DNA of 64,000 bases from Vitis vinifera (lineage: Eukaryota > Streptophyta > Magnoliopsida > Vitales > Vitaceae), in NCBI RefSeq assembly GCF_030704535.1, contig NC_081822.1, positions 34,951,501-35,015,500 of the forward strand, given 5' to 3'. Below are positions 1-12,633 of this stretch, in pieces. Below the pieces are notes generated by a model. It was not told where the DNA came from. It ran no database searches and saw only the letters and a list, made by a program, of their open reading frames with translations. The position numbers and the translations under genes are program-made. Position 1 is the stretch's first letter; every line of letters begins with the position of its first letter.

Positions 1-591
1 TATCTAATTTCATACGATATGTTATCATTTTTTAAAATTATCTAATTCCATTACAAATCTCATGATATATTCATTCAATCAAGTATATTCTAAGTTTCGT
101 GTTTAAAAAAGTCAATCCTTAATGATTTCGTTTACAGAAAGTGTTATTCATAATTTAAATTTTATATAAAAATTTAAAACTTTTGAATATTTATATTCAA
201 TTAAAATATTTGAAAATTTAAAACTTTGACCATTTGTATTCAATTAGAATATTTGAAAATTACAAAAAATAAAATAAAATTCAAGGCCTAACTATTTTCA
301 TGGTCCTATACTATTTTTTATTTTTAATAGAAAACCATCTCAATTCAAATGTGGAGAAGATTGAGTTCACGAATCTAATAAAGAAAAAAAAATTGTTGAA
401 AAGGTAAATGGTAGAATTATTAGGTCAAATAAACTGTGGAATCCCAATTAAGAATTCCAAAAAGAATATGGTTGTTTTATAAAGTGATTTGAGAATTGAT
501 CCATTGTTTCTAACTTTCTAACCACAAACAATTTTCTGTCAACAGCTCAAAAATGTCCACAACTCTCACTTAAAGTCCTAAAAGGCTCCTT

Positions 592-622
<31 letters not shown>

Positions 623-3190
623 ATGGGTCCATTATTTCTTACTTTCTAACCACATAGAATGTTCTGTCAACAGCTTAAAAATGTCCACAACTCTCACTTA
701 AAAGTCCTGGAAGGCTCCTTTCTCTTCTCTCTCTCTCTCTCTTTCTTCACATGGGTATTGCTTAAAGTATAAGCCAATTTGAAAAATGTTTTGCTATCAA
801 GATGGTTCAAAGCCTTGGAAAGTGGGTGATTGAATTGAATTATTGTTAAGAAAAAACTAGAAAGTAGGCGTTCAACATGCACAAGGATCCATCAAAGGAA
901 ATAAACCATTTTTCTATCAAATATATATATATATATATATAAAGGGGAGAGAGGAATTGAATTTGAGGGTTGTACTTTGAATGCCATAAATAAATAGAAA
1001 TTGCTTTCTTTATTGTATATTATTCATTGCCCACGAGCAAGGACTCAATGATAAGGACTTGAGATAGAACGTAATTTTAATATTAAATTTGGATTAAATT
1101 TAAACTCTATCCATGAAGTATAATTGAAAAACAATTTTTAAAAATTATTATTTAATGTTTTGTAAAATAATAATATATTTGAAAAACTTAAATATTCTTA
1201 GTTTATTTTTTATATTTTTAAATATAGTTTAAAATTTGTTTTATTTTTAATTATTTTTATGTTTATATAATTATCTTTTAAAACAATCATCAAAATAGTT
1301 AGAATAACTTCATCTTTCATGATTAATTATTTCTTATTCTAAGAAGTTCTTTTTTTCTCTAAAATAATATAGTGAATAGATTATATATAATTAGAGATAA
1401 CAAATTGATACATCTTAATGATGTTTTCATTTTGAGTATTGGGGTTTGAGGTATAAAAGGATCGTTATGGTAGGTTTTGGGCTGTAGTAATATTAATTTA
1501 TATATAATTTCGTACTTAAAAATTTAAAATTAAATATAGAATAGTGAACTCTTTATAAAGAAATTGTCTTTTTAAACGGAATCTTGTGAATTAGATTTTG
1601 AGTAAGTGCTTATACGATCTTCCTTTATTCAAATAATAATATAAAATAAATTTAACTTTTATTTTTAATAAAAACCATTTGTTTGAAAAAGGGAGATTTA
1701 AGTCTATGAGCCATAGATGATACCTGAATTTACTTAGTGTTGGTTATTGTGGGAGAGTTAACACTCGAAAACTTGGTCCTCATAAAAAGTCCTAATGATT
1801 TGGTCATAGAAGTTAAAAAAAATTGAGTACATGAAACATTATAAATTAGGAAAAATGGTTTAAAAAGGTGAATAGTAGAAATATTAGGTCATTGAGAATA
1901 GATTCATGGTTTCAACAACAAACCATGTTCTGCCAACAGCTTTAAATGCCACAAATTTCACATAAATACCTTACAACCAAACAGCCCCTTTTTCCCTTTT
2001 TTTTTTTTTTTTTTTAAAAAATCATGATGTTTTCTTAAATGGGTTATTGCTTAAAAAGCAAGCCATCTCTGATTGGAGGTTGGTAGAATTTATCTGACAG
2101 TCGAGTGAGAATATCAGACCTGGGTACTTTATCCGCTGCATTCACTTGACGGTTGTCCTTTTGCCCACCCAGCAATTCTCCCCTGTTAAGAAAAGGACAT
2201 TTGCTCTTTCACTTAGATAATTTCCACTGCGGTTCAGACCACATTATTATCCACGTGTCATTTTATTATTGGATTTCTCATAAATAGTCAAGGTATTAGA
2301 TATTTTCTTTCAGCTGCATCCAATTGTTATTTGACACGTCATGATGTCTGTAGGGCGAGGAACATACTTGTGTTTAGATAATTTTGCGACACTAGGCGGG
2401 TCGGGTTTCCCCTAATTATGTTATCAATCAGAATTCGGGTAAAATTAGATGGTAATAATTAAAAAAGAAAAGTAAAGAAAAAAATAAGAGAAATATCGAA
2501 AAAAAAAAGTATGTTTTCATACATTAATATAAAAATTATATATAAAAATTAAATTTTATAGACTCACTTATAAAAAATAAATTTATATTATTGAAATATA
2601 ATACTTGATAAAAAATAATATTTTTAAAAAAAAATACATAAAATGTTAATTATTTTTAGATAATTAGTTAAAATTTGTATTTTATAAATCCGGATATTAG
2701 ATTTTTTTTATATTCTATTTGTTTTATTTTTTCCAATAAAAAAAGGGTAAAATCGCATTCCTTAATTATTTTCGTTTTCCTTGCCATTTATAAGATATTT
2801 ATAAATAAAATAAAAATTAAATTTTAAATTTTCATTTTTCCTAATTTCCTTCCCACTAAATTAGCCATAGGGATTGTTTAAGGTAACTTTTTAACTTCCA
2901 TATCTCACAATAATAGGAATAAAATTGATTTACATTTAAAAACTATATTTTAAATATATCTTTAATTAAATTAAAAATATTCATGATATTTCAAAATTTT
3001 TTAACTAAAATATTAATCTTATTCCCTAATTGTCACTTGATAAAATCAATTTTTAATATTTTATAGAACAAATTAATATGATTTTATTTTTTTTTAAATA
3101 TTTTTTTAATTCAAACCAAAATATAGTAAGAGATAGGAAATAGTGATAGAGATGGTACATAGAGATTGGTTTGAAGAGAGAGCATCAACT
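1..3190. other. AT-rich gene-free spacer
   Basis: I see no gene here. The stretch is AT-rich with short homopolymers, a CT microsatellite near 593-621, an AT microsatellite near 920-940 and a T run near 1999-2016. Short open frames on either strand lack codon bias, domains or splice context. The last few hundred bases are the presumed promoter and 5' UTR of the gene that starts at 3323. Confidence 0.7.
501..757. repeat. 128 bp tandem duplication ending in CT runs
   Basis: Two adjacent units start at 501 and 629. Both contain 'CTTTCTAACCACA', 'TGTCAACAGCT' and 'TGTCCACAACTCTCACTTAA' and end in a CT microsatellite followed by CATGGGT. A weaker third relative lies at about 1890-2075, with the same order of motifs and the same 'GGGTTATTGCTTAAA'-type end. 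No coding potential is visible. Confidence 0.7.
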
Positions 3191-3322
3191 GCCTTCATTT
3201 GTGGGTAAACCAATCCAAACTGCCACTCTCTTTCTCCGTTTTTCTAGGGTTAGGGTTTCAAATTTTGACGGAGAATTTTGATCCTCCGACACCCACCACC
3301 CACCTCCCACCTCCCACCTCCC

Positions 3323-6012
3323 ATGGAGGAATCAGTGGACTTGCAAGACTGGGAGCTTCTCCACGGCTCCGACTCCGAATTGGTTATCTCGCCGGTTTCA
3401 GCTCAGAAGTTGAGCGAGTTGGAGGGAATTGAAGGAGATTCTGAGGGTATGATAAGGTCCGATTACTTCTCTCTGGATTCGCAGGGGAGGTACGAGAGGC
3501 CTGTTGATGTGAGCGAGGAGGGCTCTATTGAGTCGGACAATCCGAGTTGGATTGATCCCGGGTTGGAGACTCGGTACGAGAGGAAGGATATGGGGGAGTT
3601 TTGGTCTGATTCGGGGAGTGATCGGTCTGATGAACGCAAAATTGTAGATTTTGATGCGAAAAATGAATTGGGTTTGGGAGAAACTGAGAAAACCAAAGTG
3701 GGGTTTGAAGGCGAGAGTGAGAATTTGAGGAAGCTCTGGTCCGATGAGCGTAAATCCAGTGATTTTGATGTGAAAAATGAGTTGGGATTAGTGGAAACTG
3801 GAAAAAGCCAGGTCGGGTTTGAAGGGATTGGGGAGATTGGAGGTGAGAGTGAGAATATGGGAAAATTCGGATTTGGGTTGGGGAGTGATTTGTCTGATGA
3901 TCGTAAAATCAGCGATTTTGATGCCCAAAACCAACTGAACTTTGTGGAAAGTGGGAAAAGCCAAGCGGGCTTTGAAGAAATTGGAGAAATTGGAGGTGAG
4001 AGCGAGAATCTGGGGAAATTTTGGTCTGATTCAGGTGGAATTGGATCAATGGAGAACCAGCTTGGGAAATTTGAGGAGGAAAATAAGGAGGGTGTTGATG
4101 GTGGTGGGAAGAAACGAGATGTTTCTGAGCTTTCAGGCGAATCAGATGGTGGAAATGAGTCGAAGGTGGAGATGGAAGGAGGAGGAGACCAAAATGATAA
4201 TGAGAATGTAGGAGCCATTAAGGAAGTGGAATCTAAGGGTGACAAGGAGTTGAAGAGGAGGGTGGTGTGGTGGAAGGTTCCATTGGAGTTCTTCAGATAC
4301 TGTGCTTTCAGGGTTAGTCCTGTTTGGTCTTTCTCGGTGGCAGCTGCCATATTGGGCATTGTTATTCTAGGAAGGAGATTGTATAGGATGAAGAGGAAGA
4401 GCAGGAGCTTGCAGCTCAAGGTTACTGTGGATGACAAGGTCAGTCATTTCTTTGAGTGTAATTTGTCCTGCTAATTCGGCTGTTTTTATGCTATTTTAAA
4501 TTTTGGTTAATTTCTTATGAATTGAACTGCTAGTTATGCTTCATGTCATGCTATTGCTTAAAGGCTCTGCTTGATTTATTTGGCAATGGTAGAAAAGAAC
4601 AAATTATGATTATTAGTATTATTTTCTTTTGTAATTTAATATCATCTTGCCTAATATTTGTGACATGAAAAACACTAATTCACATGGATTGCTTAGCATC
4701 ATCTTGCCTAAGACATGCAACAAGAATACTGCTACTTCACACAGATTGTTTCTCTGTGTAGAAACAATTTTAGTGAGGGGTTCATGTGGTTTGGCTTTTT
4801 TCTTGATATGCACAATTAAACAAAATCAAACAGGAAGTATAAAACTTGAAAATTTGTTGTGGTTTTCTTTCCTTGGATTTCTGAAGATGATTTTGTATTC
4901 TAAATGTTTATTTCCTTGAAGTGAGACGTTTCTGGTTTGTTTTATTCTACTCATGTTACTGATGTGGTAGAGATTTCCTTGGCTGGTTTTGATTCCTGAA
5001 GGGATCTTCTTCAGGAATTTTTTATTTTTAATTTCTTCTTTTTCTAATAAAACTCTGTTTCAAACTCAAACTTTTTTACCGATTAAGCTTTTTTAATTAG
5101 CCATCTTCTTTTTATTTCCTTCTCATTATTGTTTTGTACTTTCTTAAAAAGGAAAATTTGACTGAAAATTCTTGCACTGTTTTTCTTCTATTAGCATTAT
5201 GAACTGCAAATCTCAAGTTGAGTGTGGCGAAACCTAACATGGATGAAAAACTGTCATTTTGGATTTTTTGTAAAGAAGATGACCTGATTACAAATGCTTT
5301 AAATTGAGTTTAAAATGGGGTTTCCTTTTTAATATTTCAAATTTTGTTTCTGAAAAACCTTTAAAGAACAATACTTCTGTTTCATTTTTCCCATGTTTTC
5401 TCAATTATTAATAAAACCAGTATGAATAGAAATCTGATGCCTGCAGTAGAGTGTAAAACTGAACAATACTTTCATACTCACTTGTAATTAATCAATATTA
5501 GGATGTTTAATTTTGTAGACAGAATTGAATTCCTAGATTAGTAGGTGAATCCCATGGGAGGTTAGATTCTAATAGTGATGACTATAGCATGAGTGGCATT
5601 TTTTCTAGGCAGAGCTGGATCAAACATGTGAAATTGTCCATTGAAATAGTGGAATGATATAAGGAGGTCCCTCATATGCTTTACCATTAGCTCTTCTCTT
5701 TGAAAATATGCTTGAGGTAGGCTGAAAAACACCCTATAATCTTCCAGAAGTACAAAGAGGCACTTGAGAAGGTTCTAATTTTTATCATGCTACTTCTTAT
5801 TTGCTTATAGCCCTTTGGTCATACTTGTGTCTGTTTTAATGCATTTCCAACTCTGTCTCTTTTCCTATTGATATCTGCAGAAGGTGTCTCAGTTCATGAG
5901 CCGTGCTGCACGTCTGAACGAAGCATTCTCAGTAGTGAGGCGGGTCCCCATTATCCGACCCGCCCTGCCAGCTGCTGGGGTGAACCCATGGCCTGTGATG
6001 AGTCTGAGATAA
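3323..6012 (+). CDS. acidic single-pass membrane protein (DUF6821-like), two exons
   Basis: Coding exons are 3323-4438 and 5881-6012, with a GT-AG intron of 1442 bp between them. They join in phase 0 and give 415 residues. I chose the ATG at 3323 because it sits in a good plant context (CCATGG) and because the 15 residues upstream in frame are only a translated CCACCT repeat. Residues 1-310 are acidic, Ser/Gly-rich and probably disordered. They contain three tandem copies of a ~45-residue unit starting near residues 105, 143 and 194, with the shared core KxxDFDxxNxL...E..K...GFE. A basic patch (KRR, ~311) is followed by a transmembrane helix at about 334-350 and a very basic segment (RRLYRMKRKSR). 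Exon 2 encodes a conserved-looking basic C-terminal tail. The N-terminus DWELL resembles a WxxL ATG8-binding motif, which is only a suggestion. The family name comes from memory of plant proteins with this layout; the function is unknown. Confidence 0.82.
4439..5880 (+). other. single intron of the acidic membrane protein gene
   Basis: The donor GTCAGT follows GATGACAAG, and the acceptor is the pyrimidine-rich TTTCCTATTGATATCTGCAG. The interior is T-rich with nothing else recognisable. Confidence 0.85.
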
Positions 6013-7270
6013 AAAGTATTTATTGTGATATATAGTTAGATGGTGGGGGGGAAGCAGTGTGTTCCAACAGGGTCAAGTCTTAAGATTGCATGTCCTTACA
6101 GCTTTGCTTTGTATTAAAACCAAGAGATTTCCAGCCTTTTCTTTTGTGTATGAACTCTGAAGGTTTTAAGAAACATGAACTACATTTCGTGTTTGTGTAA
6201 ATTTCCAGATTTAGTTTGCTTCAGTGTCTAATTTTTCTTCTCATTTTTCTTCCTCTTGGTCATGCCATGAGCAATGGATTTTGGGTTTCTTTTTCTGAAA
6301 GATATGTGTACTAATGATGCCATGAGGAAAAAGTGGCCTTTTATGTATGGCTTTGTAATGTTTTGGGAAAAGAATCTTCAATGGGAAACTACAAAAGGGG
6401 AAGAAATGAGTTTGTATGTGGTGAATGCTCTAAAATACTTGTATGGTTCAACCTTATACTTCAAAAACTGCTTTCAGGTAGAGTTGTTAAACTTAGCGTT
6501 GAAATCCACCGCCCCATGTGGGGATGGCGTCTTAACTTGGGAATGGTATATAATTATATTTTACACAAGTCAAATTACAAGGAGTTTTCTGATTCTTTAT
6601 GGTATCAAAAAGCACCTTCCCTTGTATAGAAGTGGGAAGATTAATAAAATTTGGCAACCTGTTGACATTGGAAAGTGTTGGGGCCAACCTGGGAAGTGTT
6701 TTCCCAATAAGTGGCATATGGTTTTGGGTTCAAATCCTTACTTGATGGTGGATGTTGCAAGGCGGTTAGCATTTTAAGGTTTAAGTCTCCATGGAGAGTC
6801 CTTAAGGATTTGGCCATGTAAAGTTGCTCGGTTATTAAAAAAAAAAAAATTGAATTTGTTTTCTACTTTGGCTGAATTTTGTTTTATTTTGTTTATACAT
6901 ATATATTAAGGGCTGAAATAGCAAGTTTAGTTTTGGTATCTTAGAATTCCCCTGGAAGTTGTAACTAATTGATACCTTCACTTGAAAGTGGGTGTTGATA
7001 GGTATGTTGATTTGGAGGCTTGATTATTCTTTTGTTAGTTTAGAAAAATCTTTCTTTAAGGCTCATATATACATCTTGAATGAAAAAAAAATTTAAAAAA
7101 ATGTGGAGAATTTATTTTTATTCTTAATTTATATATGAGAATTATTGGAAAAACAATTACATAAATTACATCACCCAATTAGTTAGATCATCGAACGACA
7201 AAACCAGGAATTCAATTGGAAGAAAATCCCCATCTATGACAATAACTTATTTTAAGAATAAATTTTCAAA
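6013..7270. other. 3' UTR and gene-free spacer
   Basis: This covers the downstream region of the acidic membrane protein gene and AT-rich DNA up to the palindrome boundary. A 167-codon open frame at 6274-6777 has no domain, no codon bias and no splice context, and I do not regard it as a gene. Confidence 0.6.
6640..6852 (+). mobile_element. possible tRNA-derived SINE relic
   Basis: The segment holds a B-box-like GGTTCAAATCC at about 6727 with an A-box-like AAGTGGCATATGG shortly upstream, and it ends in a 13-base A run at 6838-6850. This order (pol III boxes, body, A tail) suits a short SINE. I cannot find a convincing target-site duplication, so the 5' end is a guess. Confidence 0.25.
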
Positions 7271-8786
7271 AAAACTATTTTCCAAAAAAATTCTTGAATG
7301 TTTTTTTAAGGTTAGAAACTACAACCATTTCCAACCAAACAGACCTTAAAAATCTCTAACAGGTAGCAAATTATTTATTTATTATACTCATTTTAAATCT
7401 TTAATTAAAATAGGGGAAATAATAAAACAAAGATTAATAAAGGGTTCAATTTTGGATAAAACTCTCAAAATAATGTTAATAATGAATATTAAAAAAATAA
7501 AATTTATAAAAATAAAGCCTAGTCAAGCAATAAATATAATAGCCAAAAAGTTATTTATATTAAGGTTGTAGTTTATAAATGTGGTTTCTAAAATTGAAGT
7601 CATAGTTTCCAAATTTATATTGAAGCAACAATTTATAGATGTAGTGCAATATCCCCAATGATACATTTTTAAGTGTTCATTTGATGCAAAATGAATAATA
7701 CCTGCATGTTTGAAAGCAAATTAATACAAATGATATCACAATCAATTCTAAATTCTCCCTTATTTATTTGTCTAACTTTACAAGGAATATTCATAATCTC
7801 GAAAATGTTATATTTATATAAGGGCGATTATAACGTCTGGCTTCAAACAAAAGAACATCAAATATACTTAAACGTAGTAAAAAGAAAAAAAAAATCATTT
7901 GATATATAAATTTTATGTTCCATTTTAGAACTAAACTAAAAATAACTTCTATATAAAATATGAAAATTAGTAGTAACTTTTATATAGAAGATGAAAGTTT
8001 TAACACGCTCAAATTAAAAATGTAATAGTTTTATAAGTTGATTAAAAAAAATTAAAGTACTAAAAAATCTTTTATTACCTCAAATTTTAAAAAATTAAAT
8101 TAAATTTTAAAATCAAGACAAAGTCATGCTTTTTAAAATTATTTAACCTTTATATAAATAATATAATTAATTAATTTTTAAAAATATATAAAAATAATTT
8201 ATTATTATTATTTTTTTCTCTCACTCCGTTTCAAGAAAAGAAGGATGTGTTGTCCATTCACAATTATTCACAAGTGAGTTGGGACTCGTCTAAATTCTAT
8301 AAATTCAAATTCCACCTTCATCAAAATCAGTAACTCTGGAAATAATTTGGCAACTTTGTAATCAAGACAAACTTTTACCAGCTGCAGCAAAGCCAATTTC
8401 ATCTCATAATGAAGATAACCCAGAAGTCATGACATAAAATTCTGTCTGAAAATCTGGATGATCAACTGAATCCAGAGCCCCATACTCGTATAAAAGCAGT
8501 TTGCTTTCTGCAAAAGCTTTTATCAGTTCATCTCTGAGTTGTAAAATGAAGTCATTCCAGAAAATGAAGCCATTTTGACAATGGGATTGACATTTCTTCA
8601 TCAAATCTTTCCATTAATGGCTCAGTTCTCGAAGGTAAAATGATTTCAAGAGATACCCTTAACGAGAAACTCAAGGATTATTCATGAAAGTTTTTGAATA
8701 TTTGGACAGGTTTGCACAACAAGGCACAAGGAAACTTCCCTTTGCATGAATTTTAGACAGCTCGGAAGATTTGGTGGGGAAGAGAA
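7271..8786. other. downstream region of the left MOCS2A copy
   Basis: AT-rich DNA without a gene. The part near 8400-8786 is less AT-rich and is probably the 3' UTR of MOCS2A, which is transcribed leftwards. A 66-codon open frame at 8404-8604 (mirrored at 23608-23808) has no recognisable domain. Confidence 0.55.
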
Positions 8787-9107
8787 TTAGCCTCCACTTA
8801 TTGGAGGTATGATGGCCAATTCGTCTCGGTCCTTGACAACAGTGGACTCAGGTGTGTACTCCTCGTTCAATGCCAGGACCATGCATCCACGAATCTCCTC
8901 CAATCTCGGGAATTTGGCAACAAGCTTATTTAGACAGTCATGGGCTGTGCTACCCGATGGCACCTCCATTGGCATATCAGTGAGGCCACCTGTAAGATCC
9001 CGAGCTCTTGCAAAGAACAGAAACTTAATCCCAACAGAGGAACCGTCGCTTCCCTTGTTTGTACTGTCCACCGTCTGACTCTCTTTTTCTCCTCCCTTGA
9101 CTTCCAT
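8787..9107 (-). CDS. molybdopterin synthase small subunit (sulfur carrier), left palindrome copy
   Basis: This 106-residue protein is the cytosolic sulfur carrier of molybdopterin synthase. In the known pathway its C-terminal Gly-Gly is adenylated and thiocarboxylated by the MOCS3/CNX5 enzyme. It then gives sulfur to cyclic pyranopterin monophosphate in a heterotetramer with MOCS2B/CNX6. What is visible: a ~25-residue polar leader, a beta-grasp domain from about residue 27 ([14 protein letters not shown]), the segment [14 protein letters not shown], the core VLALNEEY and the ending IPPISGG. Length and ending are normal for plant CNX7. Coding is in one exon; a GT-AG intron (9119-10267) lies just upstream in the 5' UTR. 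The protein is identical to that of the right-arm copy, and the two genes are divergently transcribed with the transposons between their promoters. Confidence 0.92.
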   Translation of the reverse strand: MEVKGGEKESQTVDSTNKGSDGSSVGIKFLFFARARDLTGGLTDMPMEVPSGSTAHDCLNKLVAKFPRLEEIRGCMVLALNEEYTPESTVVKDRDELAIIPPISGG

Positions 9108-9118
9108 GGCAGAAAATC

Positions 9119-10267
9119 CTGCTCACCAAGTTGAAAGGAAGTTAAAAACCATGATAGGGTTTGAGCTTTCAGAACCACTAGGGAACTATTTTAAGTGCAG
9201 AATTTCCTAATTCTTACAATTAAAACCCCACAAATGACACAAATGCAACAATTTCATCTTTGATTGCCAGATTTAATATCAACAACAACTTGACATATAT
9301 GCAGGGCTTTAACTCCTCTTCACTCTCATTTTGAGAAGGTTCGTTTTGGAAGAAGGGGACCGATTCTGATCCAAGGTCTAGTTGGTCCAGATTCTAAAGG
9401 TGAAATTCTTGCCAGGGCGATGGAGAAACTGGTGAAATTCTCATCCAGACACTAAAATTCCCCAATACCATTATGGATACTAGATGTGAATCTCTAAGCT
9501 TGTTACAATCTCTCTGGAAAGACTGAACCTGGATTCCTATTTAAGAAAAGCATACTTGATAAATTTCTTTTCCTCACCAGCCAAGATCAAAATGTTTCCT
9601 CACATATTTTGGCAATCTATTCAAGGACACAAAAAATTATCCCTAATTAATCCGATTTCCGCGAAACAACAAAACATCAACCTGCAAATCTAGTCAATTG
9701 CTACACAACAAATTTCTCAAACGGCTCTTCAATATTTCACCTATTAGTGTGTTCAATGACAAGAAATGAGCTAAAATGAAAGGTACCCATATCATATATG
9801 TCCGGAAAAACTAGATTGAAAGTCCTAAACAATCCAAATAACAGAGATAATGAATTGATAAGACACACAAAATGAGAGAATTTATGGGTAGAATTCTAAA
9901 CCACTGTCCAGTCAAAAGCTGATAACAGTACAATCATCAATCCAACATAATAGAAAAGTATCATCTGAAAATCAAATCACAGTGTATTCAGTATAATATC
10001 ATTCCATCACTCGATAACCCCCTATTGAGTTTCAGCACCACCGCCATCAAACAGTTGGCGGGCATCACCCGATCACAATTCTCAGTTATTTCTCATATGA
10101 CTACTTCTATGCATCATCAAACACTCAGGAGAACTCCAACCATGACCGAAAGTCAAGAAAATCACAAGCTTTAATCCAAAAAAATAATCAAAACCTAAGG
10201 TTTAATTCAAACGAAATCCAAAAACCCAATTCAAATAACCAAAGAAATGGATTGAAATTCAACCAAC
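9119..10267 (-). other. 5' UTR intron of the left MOCS2A copy
   Basis: Read on the minus strand, the donor GTTGGT follows TGGAAGTTGAAG and the acceptor is CTTGGTGAGCAG, 12 bases before the start codon. The intron is inferred from splice signals alone. The interior shows no other gene. Confidence 0.55.
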
Positions 10268-10620
10268 CTTCAACTTCCAGATGAAAATAGAATTAGAATC
10301 TCTTTTTATCTGCAGAAATTTGGAAGGATTAGGGTTAGTTTAGTTAGGGTTTTCAACCAAAAATATCCAATCAGAGATTCAGAAGAGATGAGGCATGTGA
10401 AAATTGTGATTTAATTTTGGGCGGTCAAATCCCAAGGATATGTGTTTGGATCCCACCAATCAAATCGCCTTATCCCAAAGAAATTTCCATGCTTGAAAAG
10501 GTGACCCTGTGTCTCTCCAAACATACCGAAACCCAATTATTTTCCGCATTGATGCTAAGCCAAATTCTTAGAAGTTAGGACCTGTTTGGCGACAAAAACG
10601 ACACCTATGTTGAAAAGTAT
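10268..10620 (-). promoter_or_regulatory. promoter and leader exon of the left MOCS2A copy
   Basis: On the minus strand the leader region contains AAAACCCTAACTAAA and TAACCCTAATCC at about 10320-10360. These are telo-box elements typical of plant housekeeping promoters. No clear TATA box is seen. The transposon end starts directly upstream, so the promoter available to this gene is at most ~350 bp before transposon sequence begins. Confidence 0.5.
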
Positions 10621-10621
10621 A

Positions 10622-10761
10622 GGCCTGTTTGTTTAGTGTTTTCAAGAACTGTTTTCTGTTCTTGAAAACAAAAAACACCAAAAACTTGTTTGGTTGAAAG
10701 AGTCATTTTTGTTTTTGTTGTTCCCCGTGTTCTCAAAATGGCACTATTTAGAGAACAACAA
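10622..10761 (-). repeat. Harbinger right-end segment (140 bp), outer left copy
   Basis: This segment is the reverse complement of 16035-16174 without a mismatch that I can see and is also mirrored at 21451-21590. It starts GGCCTGTTTGTTTAGTG and ends GAGAACAACAA. It contains a 13 bp stem (10637-10649 with 10658-10670) around an 8-base loop. I read it as the split-off end of the outer, interrupted Harbinger copy. The first base of the terminus (10621) is A instead of the G seen at the other ends. Confidence 0.8.
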
Positions 10762-11311
10762 GGGCCTGTTTGGTTGCTGTTTTTAAAAACTGTTCTGGAA
10801 AACAGTTTTTGAGAACAGTTTTTAAGAACAGTTTTTAGTGTTTTTAGAAAAAAAATTGTGTTTGGGAACTGAATTTTGAAAAACAGTTTTTGTTCTCAAA
10901 AACAAAAAAAACATGTTTGGCTTAGTTAATAAAAAAACATGTTTGAAAGATGTTTTTTTTTCTTTTTCAATTAATAAAATATTTTCTTCAAGTAACTTTA
11001 TATTATAAATTTATAAATATTTTTAAATACACATTTCATTTAAATTTAAAAAATTATTTAATTTTAAATTTTTTATATAAGTTGATAAATTATTAAAAAT
11101 AAAATAAAATATGATGTATGTATTTCACATGGGTCTTTTGTCCATCCTACTTTTACAATTATAAATTAAATTTATAAGCAATATTTAATCATTAGAAATT
11201 AAAACAAACATCACATAACACTAATGAGAACTAGTTAAGTTAACAAATATATATAAATTCTAACAAAACACTAAAGTGTTGACAAATATTAAAAATTAAA
11301 AATAAGACAAG

Positions 11312-12633
11312 TCATGGATTGACATTAATATAATTTGCCCACATCACTTCAGCAATTTGATCTCTACAAGCTGCCATAGCTGCTGCACTCTCATCTGATA
11401 AATCAATTGAATGGTTTCTGCTACTTGTGCTCTCTTCTTCACCTTCGATTGAAAGGTCTTCTACCTCATATTCTCTAAACAATTGATCATTTCAAGTTGA
11501 TAGACGAATCCAATTATGAAGGGTACAACATGCAACAACAATTGATGGTTGCCTACTTGGCTTATAACAAGGCATCATCCTTAATATTGGAAATCGGGTC
11601 TTTAAAACACCAAAACATCTTTCAATAATATTTCGAAGAGATGAATGTCTATAATTAAAAAGTTCTTTATACCTGATAGGTTGATTATGTCTACCCCGAT
11701 ATTCTTGTAAATGATATCGCTCACCTCGATATGGTGGCAAAAATCCAGATATACAAGGATAACCAGAATCAACTACATAATATTTTCCTTCACTTGGCCA
11801 AGGAAAATTGACTTCTGGTCTAGTCAATGCATCTAAAAAGACACGTGCATCGTTTGCTGTTCCTTCCCAACCAGCATAAACAAATGTAAACATCATGTCA
11901 AAATTACATGCACACATAACATTTTGTGTTATAACTGTTTTTCTACCTCTAAAACTGGTTTGTCTATCAGCTGGGACCCATGCACTAATATGAGTGCCAT
12001 CAATTGCACCAATACAGTCCTACAACAACAAACATTTATTATTATTAAGGAAATAAATTAAATAATCGTCATGAAATTCACATTTATAAATATTTTTTTA
12101 TAAACTCTTACCTTAAACCATGGAAAATATTTAGGATTACTAGCAACATATGAAGACACCTCATTGGTCATATTGTTAGGACATATGAGAATTTTTCCAA
12201 GTCGACATAATGCACGTCTAACTTCTTTAAAGTGTCGAGCGACAGTCTCTGTGGAGTGTTGAAAACGGTCTGCTACAACCCTCATTCTCACATTATGTCC
12301 TACGATTAGTAAGAACATAGCCACTGCCTCTTCAACTGTGACAAATCGTGTATCCTGTAAGTTTTCATGTCTCTTAAGATGATCACAAAGGTTCATAAAT
12401 GTTTCTTTATCCATCCGAAATAGTTCATAGCATGTCTAAGGATGACCTTCTATCATATCTCTTACAAATTGTGCACCACTTAACATTGATGTCCTTTGAG
12501 GTGTCTTGCATAAAAATATTTCCTCATACTCATTCATAATGTGAGCAATAAAAATTTCATCTAAATCATCACCCTCTTCAGAAGATGAAGTTGAGTCATA
12601 TAGTTCACCACTGCTTGTGTTATTATCATCCAT
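11312..12633 (-). pseudogene. Harbinger DDE transposase (ORF2), left copy, two nonsense codons
   Basis: This is a HARBI1/DDE_Tnp_4-type transposase in two exons (12633-12112 and 12019-11492, GT-AG intron). The N-terminus is acidic (DSTSSSEEGDDLDE), followed by a helix-turn-helix-like region (VRMRVVADRFQHSTETVARHF). The catalytic triad is visible as D in DCIGAIDGTH, D in YYVVDSGYP and E in NIIERCFGVLK. Exon 1 carries TAG at 12438-12436 where the right-arm copy has CAG (Gln), so this lesion is unique to the left copy. Exon 2 has TGA at 11494-11492 in both copies, after HNWIRLST. Beyond it the frame stays open for another 59 codons to 11312, so the stop is probably a CGA-to-TGA change. The enzyme is probably not functional from this copy. 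Confidence 0.85.

Noticed and set aside
3463-4437. 324-codon open frame on the minus strand
   Set aside because: It is the antisense of exon 1 of the acidic membrane protein; its Ser/Pro-rich content follows from the Glu/Gly-rich codons of the real gene.
6274-6777. 167-codon open frame
   Set aside because: No domain, no splice or promoter context, and it ends inside the SINE-like segment; probably chance in the 3' flank.
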